Assembly (NCBI RefSeq): GCF_008831285.2
Contig: NC_045142.1
Location: 15,255,354-15,319,353 of the forward strand
DNA from: Nymphaea colorata
Taxonomy: Eukaryota; Streptophyta; Magnoliopsida; Nymphaeales; Nymphaeaceae
Direction: 5' to 3'
DNA length: 64,000 nucleotides
The first letter of the stretch is position 1. Each line of letters begins with the position of its first letter. Below the pieces are notes generated by a model. That model did not search any database, had not been told where the DNA came from, and worked only from the letters and a program-made list of their open reading frames with translations. The position numbers and the translations under genes are program-made. This document shows, one piece after another, positions 20,353 to 30,088 of the stretch.

Positions 20353-22134
20353 TTACGGTGCTAACACCGAAAGTTTATCTAAAAGAAAGTTGAATCTGGG
20401 AGAACATAGAGGCTTCGTGAAGAAATCAGCCAGCTGGAACTCGGAGGAGACATATGGAAGTTTGATTGTCTTGTTCAAAAATTCTTCACGAACATAGTGA
20501 CAATCCATCTCTATATGCTTTGTTCGTTCATGAAATGTTTGATTCTTGGCAATGTAGATAGAACTCTTGTTATCGCAGCACAAATCAGTAGGTTCTTCTA
20601 TTCTTGTTCCCATATCAAGAAGCATTTGACGAAGCCACACAATTTCCATAGTTGTAGAAGCCATGGCTCGATATTCAGCTTCAGTAGAGGATAGAGAGAC
20701 TTTCTGTTGTTTCTTGCACTTCCATGAGATGAGTGATTCTCCTAAAAAAACACAAAAACCAGTAGTTGAGTGTCTATCATTTGGATCTCCTCCCCAATCA
20801 GCATCAGTATAAGCAATCAAGTTTAAAGGGGAAGAGGAAGACATAAATACTCCCTTATTTATTGTTCCCTTGATATATCTAATGATACGAAGAACAGCTC
20901 CCATATGAACGGTTGATGGAGCATGTTGGAATTGACTCACAGTATGAACTGCATGAGCAATGTCAGGCCGAGTGATGCTAAGATACATTAAGGAACCCAC
21001 AAGTTGTCGGTAAGGAGTGAGATTTGTAAGTGGAACTCCATCATCAATCTTCATTTTGTTTCCTACTGCTTCAGGAGTTTCTATGACCTTATCATCTGTT
21101 ATGCCTGATTTAGCAATGATCTCTGCAGCAAACTTAGTTTGTGATAAAAAATATCCTCTAGTAGAATATGCAACCTCAATACCCAAGAAATACGTTAGAA
21201 AACCTAAATCTTTCATTTCAAAAGTTCTTTGTAACAATTTTTTACATTCTCTAATACATTCCTTATCACTACCTGTAATGATCATGTCATCAACATACAG
21301 TAGGAGGATTATGATACCTGCATTAGTATTCTTAACAAACAAGGCAGTGTCAGTTAAACATGAATGAAATCCATAATCAGAAATAACAGAGTAGAAACGG
21401 TCAAACCAAGCTTTAGGAGCTTGTTTGAGGCCATAAAGAGCCTTATTAAGTCTAAGAACTTTTCCTTGAGGAACTGACAACCCTGGTGGTACTTCCATGT
21501 AAACTTCTTCCATAAGATCTCCATTTAAAAATGCATTTTTAACGTCCATTTGGTAGATATTCCAGTTTTTAATAGATGCTAAAGCAATAAGGGTCCTAAC
21601 AGTAGTCATTCTAGCTACAGGAGCAAAAGTTTCCTCATAGTCAATACCATATTCTTGAGCGTAACCTTTGGCAACAAGCCTGGCTTTATATCTTTCTAAA
21701 GATCCGTCACTTCTAGTCTTCACCTTGTAAACCCACTTGCATCCAATAGTCTTTTTTCCTATAGGTAGGTCTTGTATTTCCCAAGTTTGGGCTTTTCTCA
21801 AGGCATCTAATTCTTCTATCATGGCATTCTTCCATTCAATATATTTAGAGGCTTCATTAGAAGTAGAAGGTTCAAAGTGAGAGTGAATGGCATTGATTCT
21901 AGCTCTATGAGTTGGGGTGAAAGTTTCATATGACACAAACCTATTGGGTTGTCTTACATTTCTAATAGATCTTCTAAGGTTTTCTTCACTTTGTAGAGTT
22001 GGTTGGAGATCAATAGTCTCATGATGTTCTCCTTCATCAACATCTTGTTGCCGGTTTCTTCTATGATATGTGATTATATCCTTGGCTACTCCGTTATCGT
22101 TATCATCAGTGTTACTATCATCAACATCATGCAT
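20353..22134 (-). CDS. Element A pol, RT-RNase H part (593 codons)
   Basis: Copia reverse transcriptase followed by RNase H. The first ~90 residues include the linker (RRSIRNVRQPNRFVSYETFT). Then come WKNAMIEELDAL, GCKWVYKVK, RYKARLVAKGY, DVKNAFLNGDLMEEVYM and the intact catalytic LLLYVDDMIITGSD near residue 280. RNase H follows with YTDADWGGDPNDRHSTTGF near 440 and CDNKSSIYIAKN near 520, and the end matches the family (LADFFTKPL). The piece is open to its stop next to the PPT. It lacks protease and integrase, which lie upstream in another frame. Confidence 0.9.
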   Translation of the reverse strand: MHDVDDSNTDDNDNGVAKDIITYHRRNRQQDVDEGEHHETIDLQPTLQSEENLRRSIRNVRQPNRFVSYETFTPTHRARINAIHSHFEPSTSNEASKYIEWKNAMIEELDALRKAQTWEIQDLPIGKKTIGCKWVYKVKTRSDGSLERYKARLVAKGYAQEYGIDYEETFAPVARMTTVRTLIALASIKNWNIYQMDVKNAFLNGDLMEEVYMEVPPGLSVPQGKVLRLNKALYGLKQAPKAWFDRFYSVISDYGFHSCLTDTALFVKNTNAGIIILLLYVDDMIITGSDKECIRECKKLLQRTFEMKDLGFLTYFLGIEVAYSTRGYFLSQTKFAAEIIAKSGITDDKVIETPEAVGNKMKIDDGVPLTNLTPYRQLVGSLMYLSITRPDIAHAVHTVSQFQHAPSTVHMGAVLRIIRYIKGTINKGVFMSSSSPLNLIAYTDADWGGDPNDRHSTTGFCVFLGESLISWKCKKQQKVSLSSTEAEYRAMASTTMEIVWLRQMLLDMGTRIEEPTDLCCDNKSSIYIAKNQTFHERTKHIEMDCHYVREEFLNKTIKLPYVSSEFQLADFFTKPLCSPRFNFLLDKLSVLAP

Positions 22135-23741
22135 TTCATCATCACATTGAGAGAGATACTTAAATAAAAAGGAATAATCATTGTTGTGTTGTGATTTTCA
22201 CAAATTTTGAATCCATTTTCGTCTTCACAAAACTTTACATTTCTTGAAACTATGATCTTGTCTTTGACTGGATCATAACATTTGTAGCCTTTTTGTGTTT
22301 CAGAATAACCAATAAAAACACACTCAATAACCTTTGAACTTAGTTTATCAGCCTTGTCATTAAGAACAAAACATTTGCAACCAAAAACACGAAGCCTTTT
22401 CAAATCAGGTTCATATTTGAATAATTTTTCAAAAGGGGTTGTATTATTTAAAGCTTTTGAAGGCATTCTATTGATGAGATATACAGATGCTAGGGCTGTT
22501 TCGGCCCAAAAGTTTTTAGGCACATTTTTGGCAATAAGAAGAGTTCTAGTTGTTTCAATTATGTGCCTATGTTTTCTTTCAGAAAGTCCATTTTGTTGAG
22601 GTGTTCTTGGACAAGATTTTTGATGGACTATTCCATAGTTTTCTAAATATCTTTTGAACTCATTTGAAATGTATTCGCCTCCAGAATCAGTCCTTAGGAT
22701 TTTTAATTTAGCATTAAACTGTGTTTGTACTAAGTTGTGAAAATTTTTGAACATCTCAAAAACCTCAGATTTGTATCTTAAGAAATATATCCAACAATAT
22801 CTAGTGAAATCATCAACAAATATCACATAATATGATAGCCCTCCTTTTGACATGATAGGAGAGGGCCCCCACACATCGGAATGAACAAGTTCAAAGGGAA
22901 AAGAGGAAAAGAAGCTTCTTTGTCCAAAAGATAAGGATTTCATTTTTCCATGTATACAATCATTACATTTGAAATTCTCAATACAAACGTCCTTGGTAGG
23001 ACTCATCATAGACAATTTTCTAATGTTTGGATGACCTAATCTTTGATGCCAAACATTAATGTCCACATTTTTCACATAGTGACAAAACTTTTCCTTGGGG
23101 ATGCATAAATTGTCCATGTAGTAAAGGTCTCCTTTTCTAAAACCTTCCCCAATCAATCTCCCGGTTTGGTGATCCTGCACCAAACATTTATTTGATGAGA
23201 AAACGATGTCAAAACCAAGATCTGAAATTTGAGATACAGAAAGTAAGTTAAGATTAAGTCTAGGGACATAACTAACTTTTGGAACAAAGAACTTTTGTTT
23301 TCCAAATTCTTTTTCAAAATCCCCGATCCCTTTAACATTCAAAGATATTCCATCGGCAGTAACTACATTAGATTCTTTTCTTGCTTGTTCAAAATTGGTC
23401 AAAGATGATATATTTGGTGTCATATGAAAAGATGCACCGGAATCTAAAAGCCAAGAAAACATACCGGGAGTGTTGGAGGTAGATGCCGTTGTTGCTAGTG
23501 CTCCGGGATTCGACTCTTTGATCATAGGTTGAAGCACCGACATGATTTGATTCAACGTTGTGGAGATTGAAGAGAGATCACATCCTTCATTTGCAACATT
23601 TGCAACCCTCCTTTGGTCAAATTGTCTATTATTGTATTGCCCACCTTGTGAATATGAAGTTCCACTTCCACGGTTGTGTTGCCCTCCTTGAGGATATGAA
23701 GCTCCTCCTTTGAAAAGATTTCCTCCGTGGTTGTCCTTCAT
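22086..23741 (-). CDS. Element A pol, protease-integrase part (551 codons)
   Basis: The Copia protease active site is LLDSGASFHMT near residue 97. The GAG-pre-integrase domain reads WHQRLGHPNIRKL near 233, with a following C..C pair. The integrase core has HSDVWGPSP near 290, DSGGEY, and PQQNGLSERKHRHI, so the D, D and E residues of the core are present. The last ~30 residues are out of frame with the downstream RT piece, which overlaps it by 49 bp in another frame. The first ~40 residues are G/Q/N-rich and continue the region after the gag zinc knuckle. Confidence 0.9.
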   Translation of the reverse strand: MKDNHGGNLFKGGASYPQGGQHNRGSGTSYSQGGQYNNRQFDQRRVANVANEGCDLSSISTTLNQIMSVLQPMIKESNPGALATTASTSNTPGMFSWLLDSGASFHMTPNISSLTNFEQARKESNVVTADGISLNVKGIGDFEKEFGKQKFFVPKVSYVPRLNLNLLSVSQISDLGFDIVFSSNKCLVQDHQTGRLIGEGFRKGDLYYMDNLCIPKEKFCHYVKNVDINVWHQRLGHPNIRKLSMMSPTKDVCIENFKCNDCIHGKMKSLSFGQRSFFSSFPFELVHSDVWGPSPIMSKGGLSYYVIFVDDFTRYCWIYFLRYKSEVFEMFKNFHNLVQTQFNAKLKILRTDSGGEYISNEFKRYLENYGIVHQKSCPRTPQQNGLSERKHRHIIETTRTLLIAKNVPKNFWAETALASVYLINRMPSKALNNTTPFEKLFKYEPDLKRLRVFGCKCFVLNDKADKLSSKVIECVFIGYSETQKGYKCYDPVKDKIIVSRNVKFCEDENGFKICENHNTTMIIPFYLSISLNVMMKCMMLMIVTLMITITE

Positions 23742-24633
23742 TGTTATTCAACTTTGGACAACTAGGTCTAATGTGACCCGGTTCATGACAAAAGTGGCAA
23801 ACAACCTTAAATTCCCCTCTATTTTGATTTTTAAAGTGAGGAGGTCTAAAAGATTTGATGTTGTTCCCGGGTCTAGAGGCGGCTAAAACTTTTTCTTCTT
23901 GTTTGGAAATAAGAACACTATCTAATTCTTTGGATAATTTCATTCTAGTTTCTTCACCGCTTAACTTCGTAAGAAGTTCATGAATGGGTGGAGGAGAGGC
24001 TAAAGAAAGTAGGGCTGACCTAATTTGTTCAAATTCGGGTCGTAGACCTTGAAGAAATTGAAAAAACCTAAATTCATCGATTTCTTCTCTTCTAATCTCA
24101 TGACATTTACAATCCAATCCTAGTTTGGGAGTAAGTTGATCTAACTCATTCCATACACTAGAGATTTCCATAAAATAATCTCTAACATTATTCTCACCTT
24201 GCTTGATACTTTGGGCTTTTTGAATCAAGAGATATTTACGGGCCATATCTTTTTGGGTAAACATTCCCTTGAGATATTCCCAAACTTCACTTGCTCTTTC
24301 ATAATACATGAGATTTTGGGCAATTCTAGGTTCTATACTTCCGTAAATCCATTCTTTAATTCTAGAGTTTTTGGCCTCCCAATCATCTAATTTTTTATAG
24401 TATTCATCCATGGCATTTTTTCTCTCTTCTACATTCAAGTCTTTCTCAACTCCATTTTCAATTTTGGTCAACTTGAGAGAAGGAGGGGTAGACGTACCTC
24501 TTATGAAACCCCATAAATATTTCCCTTTGATATGCATCTCCAAGCATTTTGCCCATAGAGTGTAGTTGGTTCCATCAAGCTTGTACGGAGCATGATAACT
24601 TCCTCCTTCGATCAAGACTTTGGAGTCCTCCAT
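23629..24633 (-). CDS. Element A gag (334 codons)
   Basis: Copia Gag of the UBN2 type. It opens with YKLDGTNYTLWAKCLEMHIK, has a Trp/Leu-rich capsid-like middle (FFQFLQGLRPEFEQIRSALL) and a CCHC zinc knuckle CHFCHEPGHIRPSC near residue 280. After the knuckle the frame runs out; the true continuation is in the next frame (22,086-23,741). In most plant Copia elements gag and pol form one frame, so this is probably a frameshift mutation or a sequencing indel. The ATG at 24,633 is the first in frame after the leader. Confidence 0.9.
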   Translation of the reverse strand: MEDSKVLIEGGSYHAPYKLDGTNYTLWAKCLEMHIKGKYLWGFIRGTSTPPSLKLTKIENGVEKDLNVEERKNAMDEYYKKLDDWEAKNSRIKEWIYGSIEPRIAQNLMYYERASEVWEYLKGMFTQKDMARKYLLIQKAQSIKQGENNVRDYFMEISSVWNELDQLTPKLGLDCKCHEIRREEIDEFRFFQFLQGLRPEFEQIRSALLSLASPPPIHELLTKLSGEETRMKLSKELDSVLISKQEEKVLAASRPGNNIKSFRPPHFKNQNRGEFKVVCHFCHEPGHIRPSCPKLNNNEGQPRRKSFQRRSFISSRRATQPWKWNFIFTRWAIQ

Positions 24634-24816
24634 AAGAGCAAGATTTTAAGTAACAATCTCCAAGAGAAACAAAGAGGAAGTCCTCCTAGAAATTTCACCA
24701 AACAGTTGGTGAGCAGCAATAATAAGGTCTTCAAGAAATGTTGATCAGCAACAATGGCCTCGTCTGAAAATTTTCTTCAACAGTCCAGTAGCATAAACAG
24801 CAAAAAATAGCTTATA
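24634..24816 (-). other. Element A 5' leader, distal part
   Basis: Non-coding leader between PBS and gag. It is cut by element B between 24,821 and 30,069. Only about 20 bp of the leader, including the PBS itself, lies on the other side of B. Confidence 0.8.
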
Positions 24817-24821
24817 AAAGC
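24817..24821. repeat. Target site duplication of B (left)
   Basis: AAAGC, repeated exactly at 30,069-30,073. Confidence 0.92.
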
Positions 24822-25103
24822 TGTTAAAATAGTGTAATGGGGAACCGGGTCCATTTTTGGACCCGGTCCCATGGGGCACGGGTACCGAGGCCGGCTCGGT
24901 ACCCTAGGCGGCATTCTTCTCTCCCTCCTATATAATCTTCACTTAAGTGTAATTGTGTGATTAAGTGAATATAATTTTCTCTCTCCTAGGGTTGCGGTGT
25001 GCACCTAGGTCAGAGCTTCCCGTGGTTTTTTCCTCTTTCTGAGGTTTTTCCACGTATATCGTGTGTTCCTCTCTTCTTCTTTCGTGTGTTGCATGTTTCT
25101 ACA
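24822..25103 (+). repeat. Element B 5' LTR
   Basis: 282 bp; it contains TATATAATC near 24,940 as a likely TATA box. It differs from the 3' LTR at T/C in CCATTT(T/C)TGG and at G/A in CACCTA(G/A)GTC. Confidence 0.96.
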
Positions 25104-25116
25104 TGGTATCAGAGCC
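25104..25116 (+). other. Primer-binding site of B
   Basis: TGGTATCAGAGCC, complementary to the 3' end of initiator tRNA-Met, immediately after the LTR. Confidence 0.93.
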
Positions 25117-25488
25117 GTGAGATCGTTCGGCTTCGTCTCGTATTTTCGTAGTCGCCCTTGCACCGCAGCCGCCTGCGCCGTTAGGGTTTCCCGCGCCGCC
25201 ACCATTGGGATCTTCTGCGCCGCCGCCGTCAGACGATCCAGCGCCGCCGCCTGTTGCCGCTTGTGACTTCCGCTGCCGTGGGTGTCTCCTTTTCCACCGT
25301 CGGTCGATCCAGCGCCATCCCATCTTTCCGCTGCCGTGGGTGTCCAACGCCGTCACGCCTCTGCGTCGCCGCCGTCGGGCGATCCAGCACCGTCGCCGAC
25401 ACCTAAGGTTTCGTGTGGTGCTGGTGTTTCAGCCGCCGCCGTGCTGTCTTGTTGCTGCCTGGGGTTGTGTCTGACTTGACTGCTTGTG
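25117..25488 (+). other. GC-rich leader of B
   Basis: 372 bp of CCGCCG-rich sequence with repeated GGCGATCCAGC-like and CCGCTGCCGTGGGTGTC-like segments. It is much GC-richer than the DNA around it. Open frames here on both strands are products of composition. Confidence 0.7.
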
Positions 25489-27849
25489 ATGGCGGAAGAG
25501 CTTGCACCTAAAAGTGATATGGCCTTTGACGCGGGCAGCGCTCCCAAGAGCGAGATCTTGCCGGTTCAGGTCACGCCCATTCGTCTAACTAAAGACAATT
25601 ATCTTTCTTGGTCTGCTGCTCTCGAGATTGGGATAACGAGCCGTGGTCGTCTTTCCTATATCACAGGCGATAAACCGGCGCCCAGCAAAACTGATCCTCA
25701 ATGGGCGACGTGGGTGTTGGAAGACAGTCAGGTTAAGGTATGGATCATCAGCTCTGTGTCTGCTGATATTCAGCCTCTTATTCTGCGAAAGCCGACTTCG
25801 TTTGATATGTGGACTGTGCTTGCAAGGATGTATGGTCGCAAGAAAAGGGTTCTGCGTACGTATCAGATTAAACGCAGTATTTATTCTCTGAAACAGGGTG
25901 ACCTGTCTGTTGCCTCCTTCTATGCAGCCCTGAAAACTAAGTGGGAGGAACTTGATTATCATGTGAATGATAACTGGGACTGTGGTTCTGATCATGCTCG
26001 GTACTGGGAAAAGGAATGGATGGACCGGACGTTCCTCTTCCTTGGAGGCTTGCGTGATGAGTTTGAATCCATTCGGAGTCAAATTCTCAACTGTGATGAG
26101 ATTCCTGGAATAGAAGATGTTTATGCCAGAGTGGAATCCGAGGAACAAAGGCGTCAAGTGATGCAAATTGACCCCAGTCACGGGACTGGTCCCTCGGCCT
26201 TTGTTAGCCGTTCTTCTGTGTTTGGACCACGCCCTGTTAGGCGATGTACACATTGCCACAAATCAGGACATTCTGTTGACTTTTGTTGGGATCTTCACCC
26301 TGAGAAGAGACTTGTTCGTGGTCGCCCTCCGTCTAGTCGGCGAGGTCCTCTTGTGCAGGACTCAACTCAGAGTGGTTCTTCAAGTGGTGAAAAATCGAGG
26401 CTTTCCCCTGATCAAATCAAGGAACTACAAGCTTACATCAGTCGCCTTTCTACTACGTCAGAGGACACATCTACATCTGATGGAGCTAAATTAGCTCAGG
26501 CTCTTGTTGCTACAAGTGATCAAGGTAATTCCTCTCCTGGTGATTGGATTGTTGATAGTGGGGCTACTCATCATATGACCGGGGACCCTAAGATGTTTCA
26601 AGAATACAAGTTGACTTCTGGGCAGCAGCGTGTTTCTATGGCTGATGGTTCTTCTATTTTTGTGGCTGGAAAAGGGAGTTTCTCATTACTGAACAAATAT
26701 TGTCTTCATAATGCCCTGCATGTTCCTAATATTCCCGTGAATTTGTTATCTGTCAGCAGTATTACCAAAGAGCTAAACTGTAATCTAATATTCTCTGCTG
26801 ATCGTTGTTTACTGCAGGACTTGGGGACGGGGCAGAAGATTGGGATTGGTTCGGCTATTGATGGTCTCTACAGAATGCCAGTACAGGTTGCCTCTGCTTT
26901 GATTTCAGCCACCAGTGGACAGTTATCTGACGTGGAGGACAGATCCGCTATTATGCGCTGGCACGAGAGACTTGGTCATCTTCCTTTTCAGTTGATTAAA
27001 CAATTGTTTCCTAAGATGTTTCGGTCTGTTTCTTTGGACACCTTCGCCTGTGAAGTGTGTCAGTTGTCTAAGCATGTTAGGGCCTCGTACCCTATTTCGT
27101 TCAATAAAACCAGCCGTCCTTTTGCTTTGGTTCACTCTGATGTTTGGGGTCCTTCGGGAGTGCCCACCGGTCGTGGTTTTCGTTATTTCATGACTCTTAT
27201 CGATGACTACTCTCGTTGTACGTTCGTGTACTTGTTGAAAGAACGTAGTGAGGTTCCCGGCATTGTCAAAAACTTCGTTGCATTTGTTGAAACTCAATTC
27301 CAAACCCCTGTTCAGACCCTTCGTACTGACAATGCTCGAGAGTATGTCTCCTTATCCCTTGATGACTTCTTGCGAAGCAAAGGTATTATACATGAAACAT
27401 CCTGTAGCCACACACCTCCTCAGAATGGCGTGGCTGAAAGGAAGAACCGTCATTTGTTAAATGTCACCCGGGCCCTTATGTTTCAACGTCATGTCCCTAA
27501 GCGGTATTGGGGTGATGCACTTCTCACTAGTGCTCATCTCATTAACCGTATGCCTACTCGTGTGTTGAATGGTCATTCCCCTTATTCTGTTTTGTGGCCT
27601 AATCAGAGTCCCTGGCCTTTGACCCCTCGGGTGTTTGGGTGTGTTTGCTTTGTCCATGATCATAGTCCCACTCTCAAGAAACTTGATCCTCGGTCCATCA
27701 AAGCGGTCTTTTTGGGTTATTCCTCCACTCAGAAGGGATACAAGTGTGTTGACCCCCTAGCACTTCCAGAGTCTATGTCTCCAGGGATGTTACCTTTCAT
27801 GAACACGAGGCATACTTTCCTGCGAATCCTCTTCAGGGGGAGTGTTTAG
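25489..27849 (+). CDS. Element B gag-protease-integrase (786 codons)
   Basis: Copia gag with the opening LTKDNYLSWSAALEI, a CCHC zinc knuckle CTHCHKSGHSVDFC near residue 254, protease IVDSGATHHMTGD near 354, GAG-pre-integrase (MRWHERLGHLPFQ), and integrase with VHSDVWGPSG near 548, DNAREY, and PQNGVAERKNRHL. The last ~20 residues are out of frame: just after the YSSTQKGYKC motif the usual continuation lies in the frame of the next piece, marking a one-base slip in a C run near 27,750. Start: GTG at 25,486 is also open, but the first ATG is at 25,489. Confidence 0.92.
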   Translation: MAEELAPKSDMAFDAGSAPKSEILPVQVTPIRLTKDNYLSWSAALEIGITSRGRLSYITGDKPAPSKTDPQWATWVLEDSQVKVWIISSVSADIQPLILRKPTSFDMWTVLARMYGRKKRVLRTYQIKRSIYSLKQGDLSVASFYAALKTKWEELDYHVNDNWDCGSDHARYWEKEWMDRTFLFLGGLRDEFESIRSQILNCDEIPGIEDVYARVESEEQRRQVMQIDPSHGTGPSAFVSRSSVFGPRPVRRCTHCHKSGHSVDFCWDLHPEKRLVRGRPPSSRRGPLVQDSTQSGSSSGEKSRLSPDQIKELQAYISRLSTTSEDTSTSDGAKLAQALVATSDQGNSSPGDWIVDSGATHHMTGDPKMFQEYKLTSGQQRVSMADGSSIFVAGKGSFSLLNKYCLHNALHVPNIPVNLLSVSSITKELNCNLIFSADRCLLQDLGTGQKIGIGSAIDGLYRMPVQVASALISATSGQLSDVEDRSAIMRWHERLGHLPFQLIKQLFPKMFRSVSLDTFACEVCQLSKHVRASYPISFNKTSRPFALVHSDVWGPSGVPTGRGFRYFMTLIDDYSRCTFVYLLKERSEVPGIVKNFVAFVETQFQTPVQTLRTDNAREYVSLSLDDFLRSKGIIHETSCSHTPPQNGVAERKNRHLLNVTRALMFQRHVPKRYWGDALLTSAHLINRMPTRVLNGHSPYSVLWPNQSPWPLTPRVFGCVCFVHDHSPTLKKLDPRSIKAVFLGYSSTQKGYKCVDPLALPESMSPGMLPFMNTRHTFLRILFRGSV

Positions 27850-27857
27850 GTGAGAAA

Positions 27858-29792
27858 GTGGACGAGTATTCTTCGCATCAGTTGATTCAGTTCACAGATT
27901 TCTTGGATTACACGACTAGTTCTCCGAGTGTGAGTGTGGATGACACAGTCAGTGAGGACAGAGACAGTCAGATGGAAGGGGGCCCTGTGGAAGAACAGTC
28001 CTGTGATCATTTGTTTGGTCAGGTATACACCAGGAAGAAGAATGATGTGATGGAGGTTGTTGATGTTACCAATCCCGATCTTGTGAGCTCCCCGGATGAT
28101 CCAAGTCCAATGAATGAAGATCTTCCCATAGCCCTACGCAAAGGCACCAGGTCATGTACTTCTCACCCTATTCAGAGATTTGTCTCGTATGCTAAACTCA
28201 GTAAAGACTACAAGTGCTTTATTACCTCTTTATCTATGGCTGTTATTCCCAGGTCAGTGGAGGATGCCAGGGAGGATCCCAAATGGCTACAGGCCATGAC
28301 AGAGGAGATGGACGCCCTGGCAAAGAACAATACGTGGGAGGTTGTTGATATTCCTAATGGAACTCACTTAGTTGGTTCCAAGTGGGTGTTTACTGTGAAG
28401 TACAAACCTGATGGCACTGTAGAACGCTATAAAGCTCGTCTTGTTGCAAAGGGGTTTAGCCAGAAATATGGGATTGACTATCTTGAGACGTTCGCTCCCG
28501 TTGCTAAACTGAAGACAGTAAGGGTCATCTTAGCTCTGGCAGTACAAAAGAAGTGGAGCATGGACCAACTTGATGTCAAGAACGCCTTCTTGAATGGGCA
28601 CCTTGAGGAAGAAGTCTATATGAGCATGCCGCCTGGATATGCGCAGAAAGGAAAGTGTTGTTATCTCAAGAAAGCATTGTATGGCCTCAAGCAGTCCCCT
28701 AGAGCGTGGTTTGAAAGACTAAGGGTTGTGATGAAGACTAATGGATATAAACAGGGAAATGGTGATCACACCCTCTTCATCAAGCAGAGAAATGGTCTGG
28801 TGAGCCTCTTACTAGTATATGTTGATGATATGATTGTCACAGGTGATGACGAAGAAGAAAAAAGGAAGATGAAAGAAACGTTAGCTGCTGAATTTGACCT
28901 CAAAGATTTGGGTAAACTGAGGTATTTTTTGGGAATTGAGATTGCTAGATCTGAGACTGGTCTTGTTATGAGCCAAAGGAAATACACTTTGGACCTTCTA
29001 AAAGAGACAGGTAAACTGGGATGCAGGCCCTTTCTTACTCCAATGGAGTCTGGCACAAGGATAAGTATCAAAACTGGGACGATCTTGGATGAGGAAGGAA
29101 AAGGGAGGTATCAGCGGCTGATTGGTAAACTCATTTATCTCACCCTTACTCGCCCGGATATTACGTATGTTGTGGGTGTGTTAAGTCAGTTTATGCATGC
29201 CCCTACTGATTGTCATTGGAAAAGTGCTGAAAGAGTATTGGGATACTTAAAGAATGACCCAGGGAAAGGACTGCTCTATACTCGACAAAGTCAACTCAGT
29301 ATTGAAGGATACTCTGACGCCGACTGGGCAGGTTGCACAGATACTAGAAGGTCTACCACAGGATACTGCATCTTTCTTGGAGGTAACCTGGTGGTATGGA
29401 GAAGTAAAAGACAAGAAGTTTGTTCCAGGTCCAGTGCTGAGGCTGAATACAAGGCGGTTGCCATGGGGATTACAGAAATGTTATGGCTCAAAATTCTGTT
29501 AGCAGATATTGGGGTGAAAATGGAAGAGAAGATGAGGATGTATTGTGACAACAAGTCGGCTATTAACTTGGCAAACAATCCAGTCTTGCACGACAGAACC
29601 AAACATGTGGAGATCGATCGCCATTTCATACGGGAACGCATAGATTCTAAGGAGTTGATCCTGCCCTACATGAAGTCTGAAGATCAAGTTGCTGATGTTT
29701 TAACTAAGTCTTTATGTACATCTCAATTTGAGAAAAATGTTAGCAAGCTTGGCATGTTTGACATGTATGCCAAGCTTGAGAGGGAGTGTTAA
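27858..29792 (+). CDS. Element B RT-RNase H (644 codons)
   Basis: Second coding block of B. A variable linker comes first. RT then has MTEEMDALAKNNTWEV, GSKWVFTVKY, YKARLVAKGFSQKYGIDYLE, DVKNAFLNGHLEEEVYM and the intact catalytic YVDDMIVTG near residue 320. RNase H has YSDADWAGCTDTRRSTTGY near 485 and CDNKSAINLANNPVLHDRTK near 564. It ends six bases inside the 3' LTR. Its frame is open upstream of the first ATG to the frameshift, so in an intact copy both pieces would be one polyprotein. Confidence 0.92.
   Translation: MDEYSSHQLIQFTDFLDYTTSSPSVSVDDTVSEDRDSQMEGGPVEEQSCDHLFGQVYTRKKNDVMEVVDVTNPDLVSSPDDPSPMNEDLPIALRKGTRSCTSHPIQRFVSYAKLSKDYKCFITSLSMAVIPRSVEDAREDPKWLQAMTEEMDALAKNNTWEVVDIPNGTHLVGSKWVFTVKYKPDGTVERYKARLVAKGFSQKYGIDYLETFAPVAKLKTVRVILALAVQKKWSMDQLDVKNAFLNGHLEEEVYMSMPPGYAQKGKCCYLKKALYGLKQSPRAWFERLRVVMKTNGYKQGNGDHTLFIKQRNGLVSLLLVYVDDMIVTGDDEEEKRKMKETLAAEFDLKDLGKLRYFLGIEIARSETGLVMSQRKYTLDLLKETGKLGCRPFLTPMESGTRISIKTGTILDEEGKGRYQRLIGKLIYLTLTRPDITYVVGVLSQFMHAPTDCHWKSAERVLGYLKNDPGKGLLYTRQSQLSIEGYSDADWAGCTDTRRSTTGYCIFLGGNLVVWRSKRQEVCSRSSAEAEYKAVAMGITEMLWLKILLADIGVKMEEKMRMYCDNKSAINLANNPVLHDRTKHVEIDRHFIRERIDSKELILPYMKSEDQVADVLTKSLCTSQFEKNVSKLGMFDMYAKLEREC
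29778..29786 (+). other. Polypurine tract of B
   Basis: GAGAGGGAG immediately before the 3' LTR, inside the end of the coding frame. Confidence 0.8.
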
Positions 29793-30068
29793 AATAGTGT
29801 AATGGGGAACCGGGTCCATTTCTGGACCCGGTCCCATGGGGCACGGGTACCGAGGCCGGCTCGGTACCCTAGGCGGCATTCTTCTCTCCCTCCTATATAA
29901 TCTTCACTTAAGTGTAATTGTGTGATTAAGTGAATATAATTTTCTCTCTCCTAGGGTTGCGGTGTGCACCTAAGTCAGAGCTTCCCGTGGTTTTTTCCTC
30001 TTTCTGAGGTTTTTCCACGTATATCGTGTGTTCCTCTCTTCTTCTTTCGTGTGTTGCATGTTTCTACA
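29787..30068 (+). repeat. Element B 3' LTR
   Basis: 282 bp, identical to the 5' LTR apart from two substitutions; followed by the AAAGC duplication. Confidence 0.96.
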
Positions 30069-30075
30069 AAAGCTT

Positions 30076-30088
30076 GGCTCTGATACCA
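30076..30088 (-). other. Primer-binding site of A
   Basis: On the minus strand TGGTATCAGAGCC follows the 5' LTR of A with no spacer. It pairs with initiator tRNA-Met. Element B is inserted only about 15 bp further on. Confidence 0.9.

Larger units (their letters stand above)
24822..30068 (+). mobile_element. Copia retrotransposon B (inserted in A)
   Basis: 5,247 bp, plus strand, with two 282-bp LTRs (TGTTAAAAT...TTTCTACA) that differ at only two positions. It has a PBS directly after the left LTR, a PPT directly before the right LTR and the perfect 5-bp duplication AAAGC. It lies in the opposite orientation to its host A, in A's leader. The coding region is complete except for one frameshift near 27,750. 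Confidence 0.96.

Noticed and set aside
25063-25479. Several overlapping Ala/Pro/Arg-rich frames on both strands
   Set aside because: Product of the CCG-rich leader of element B.
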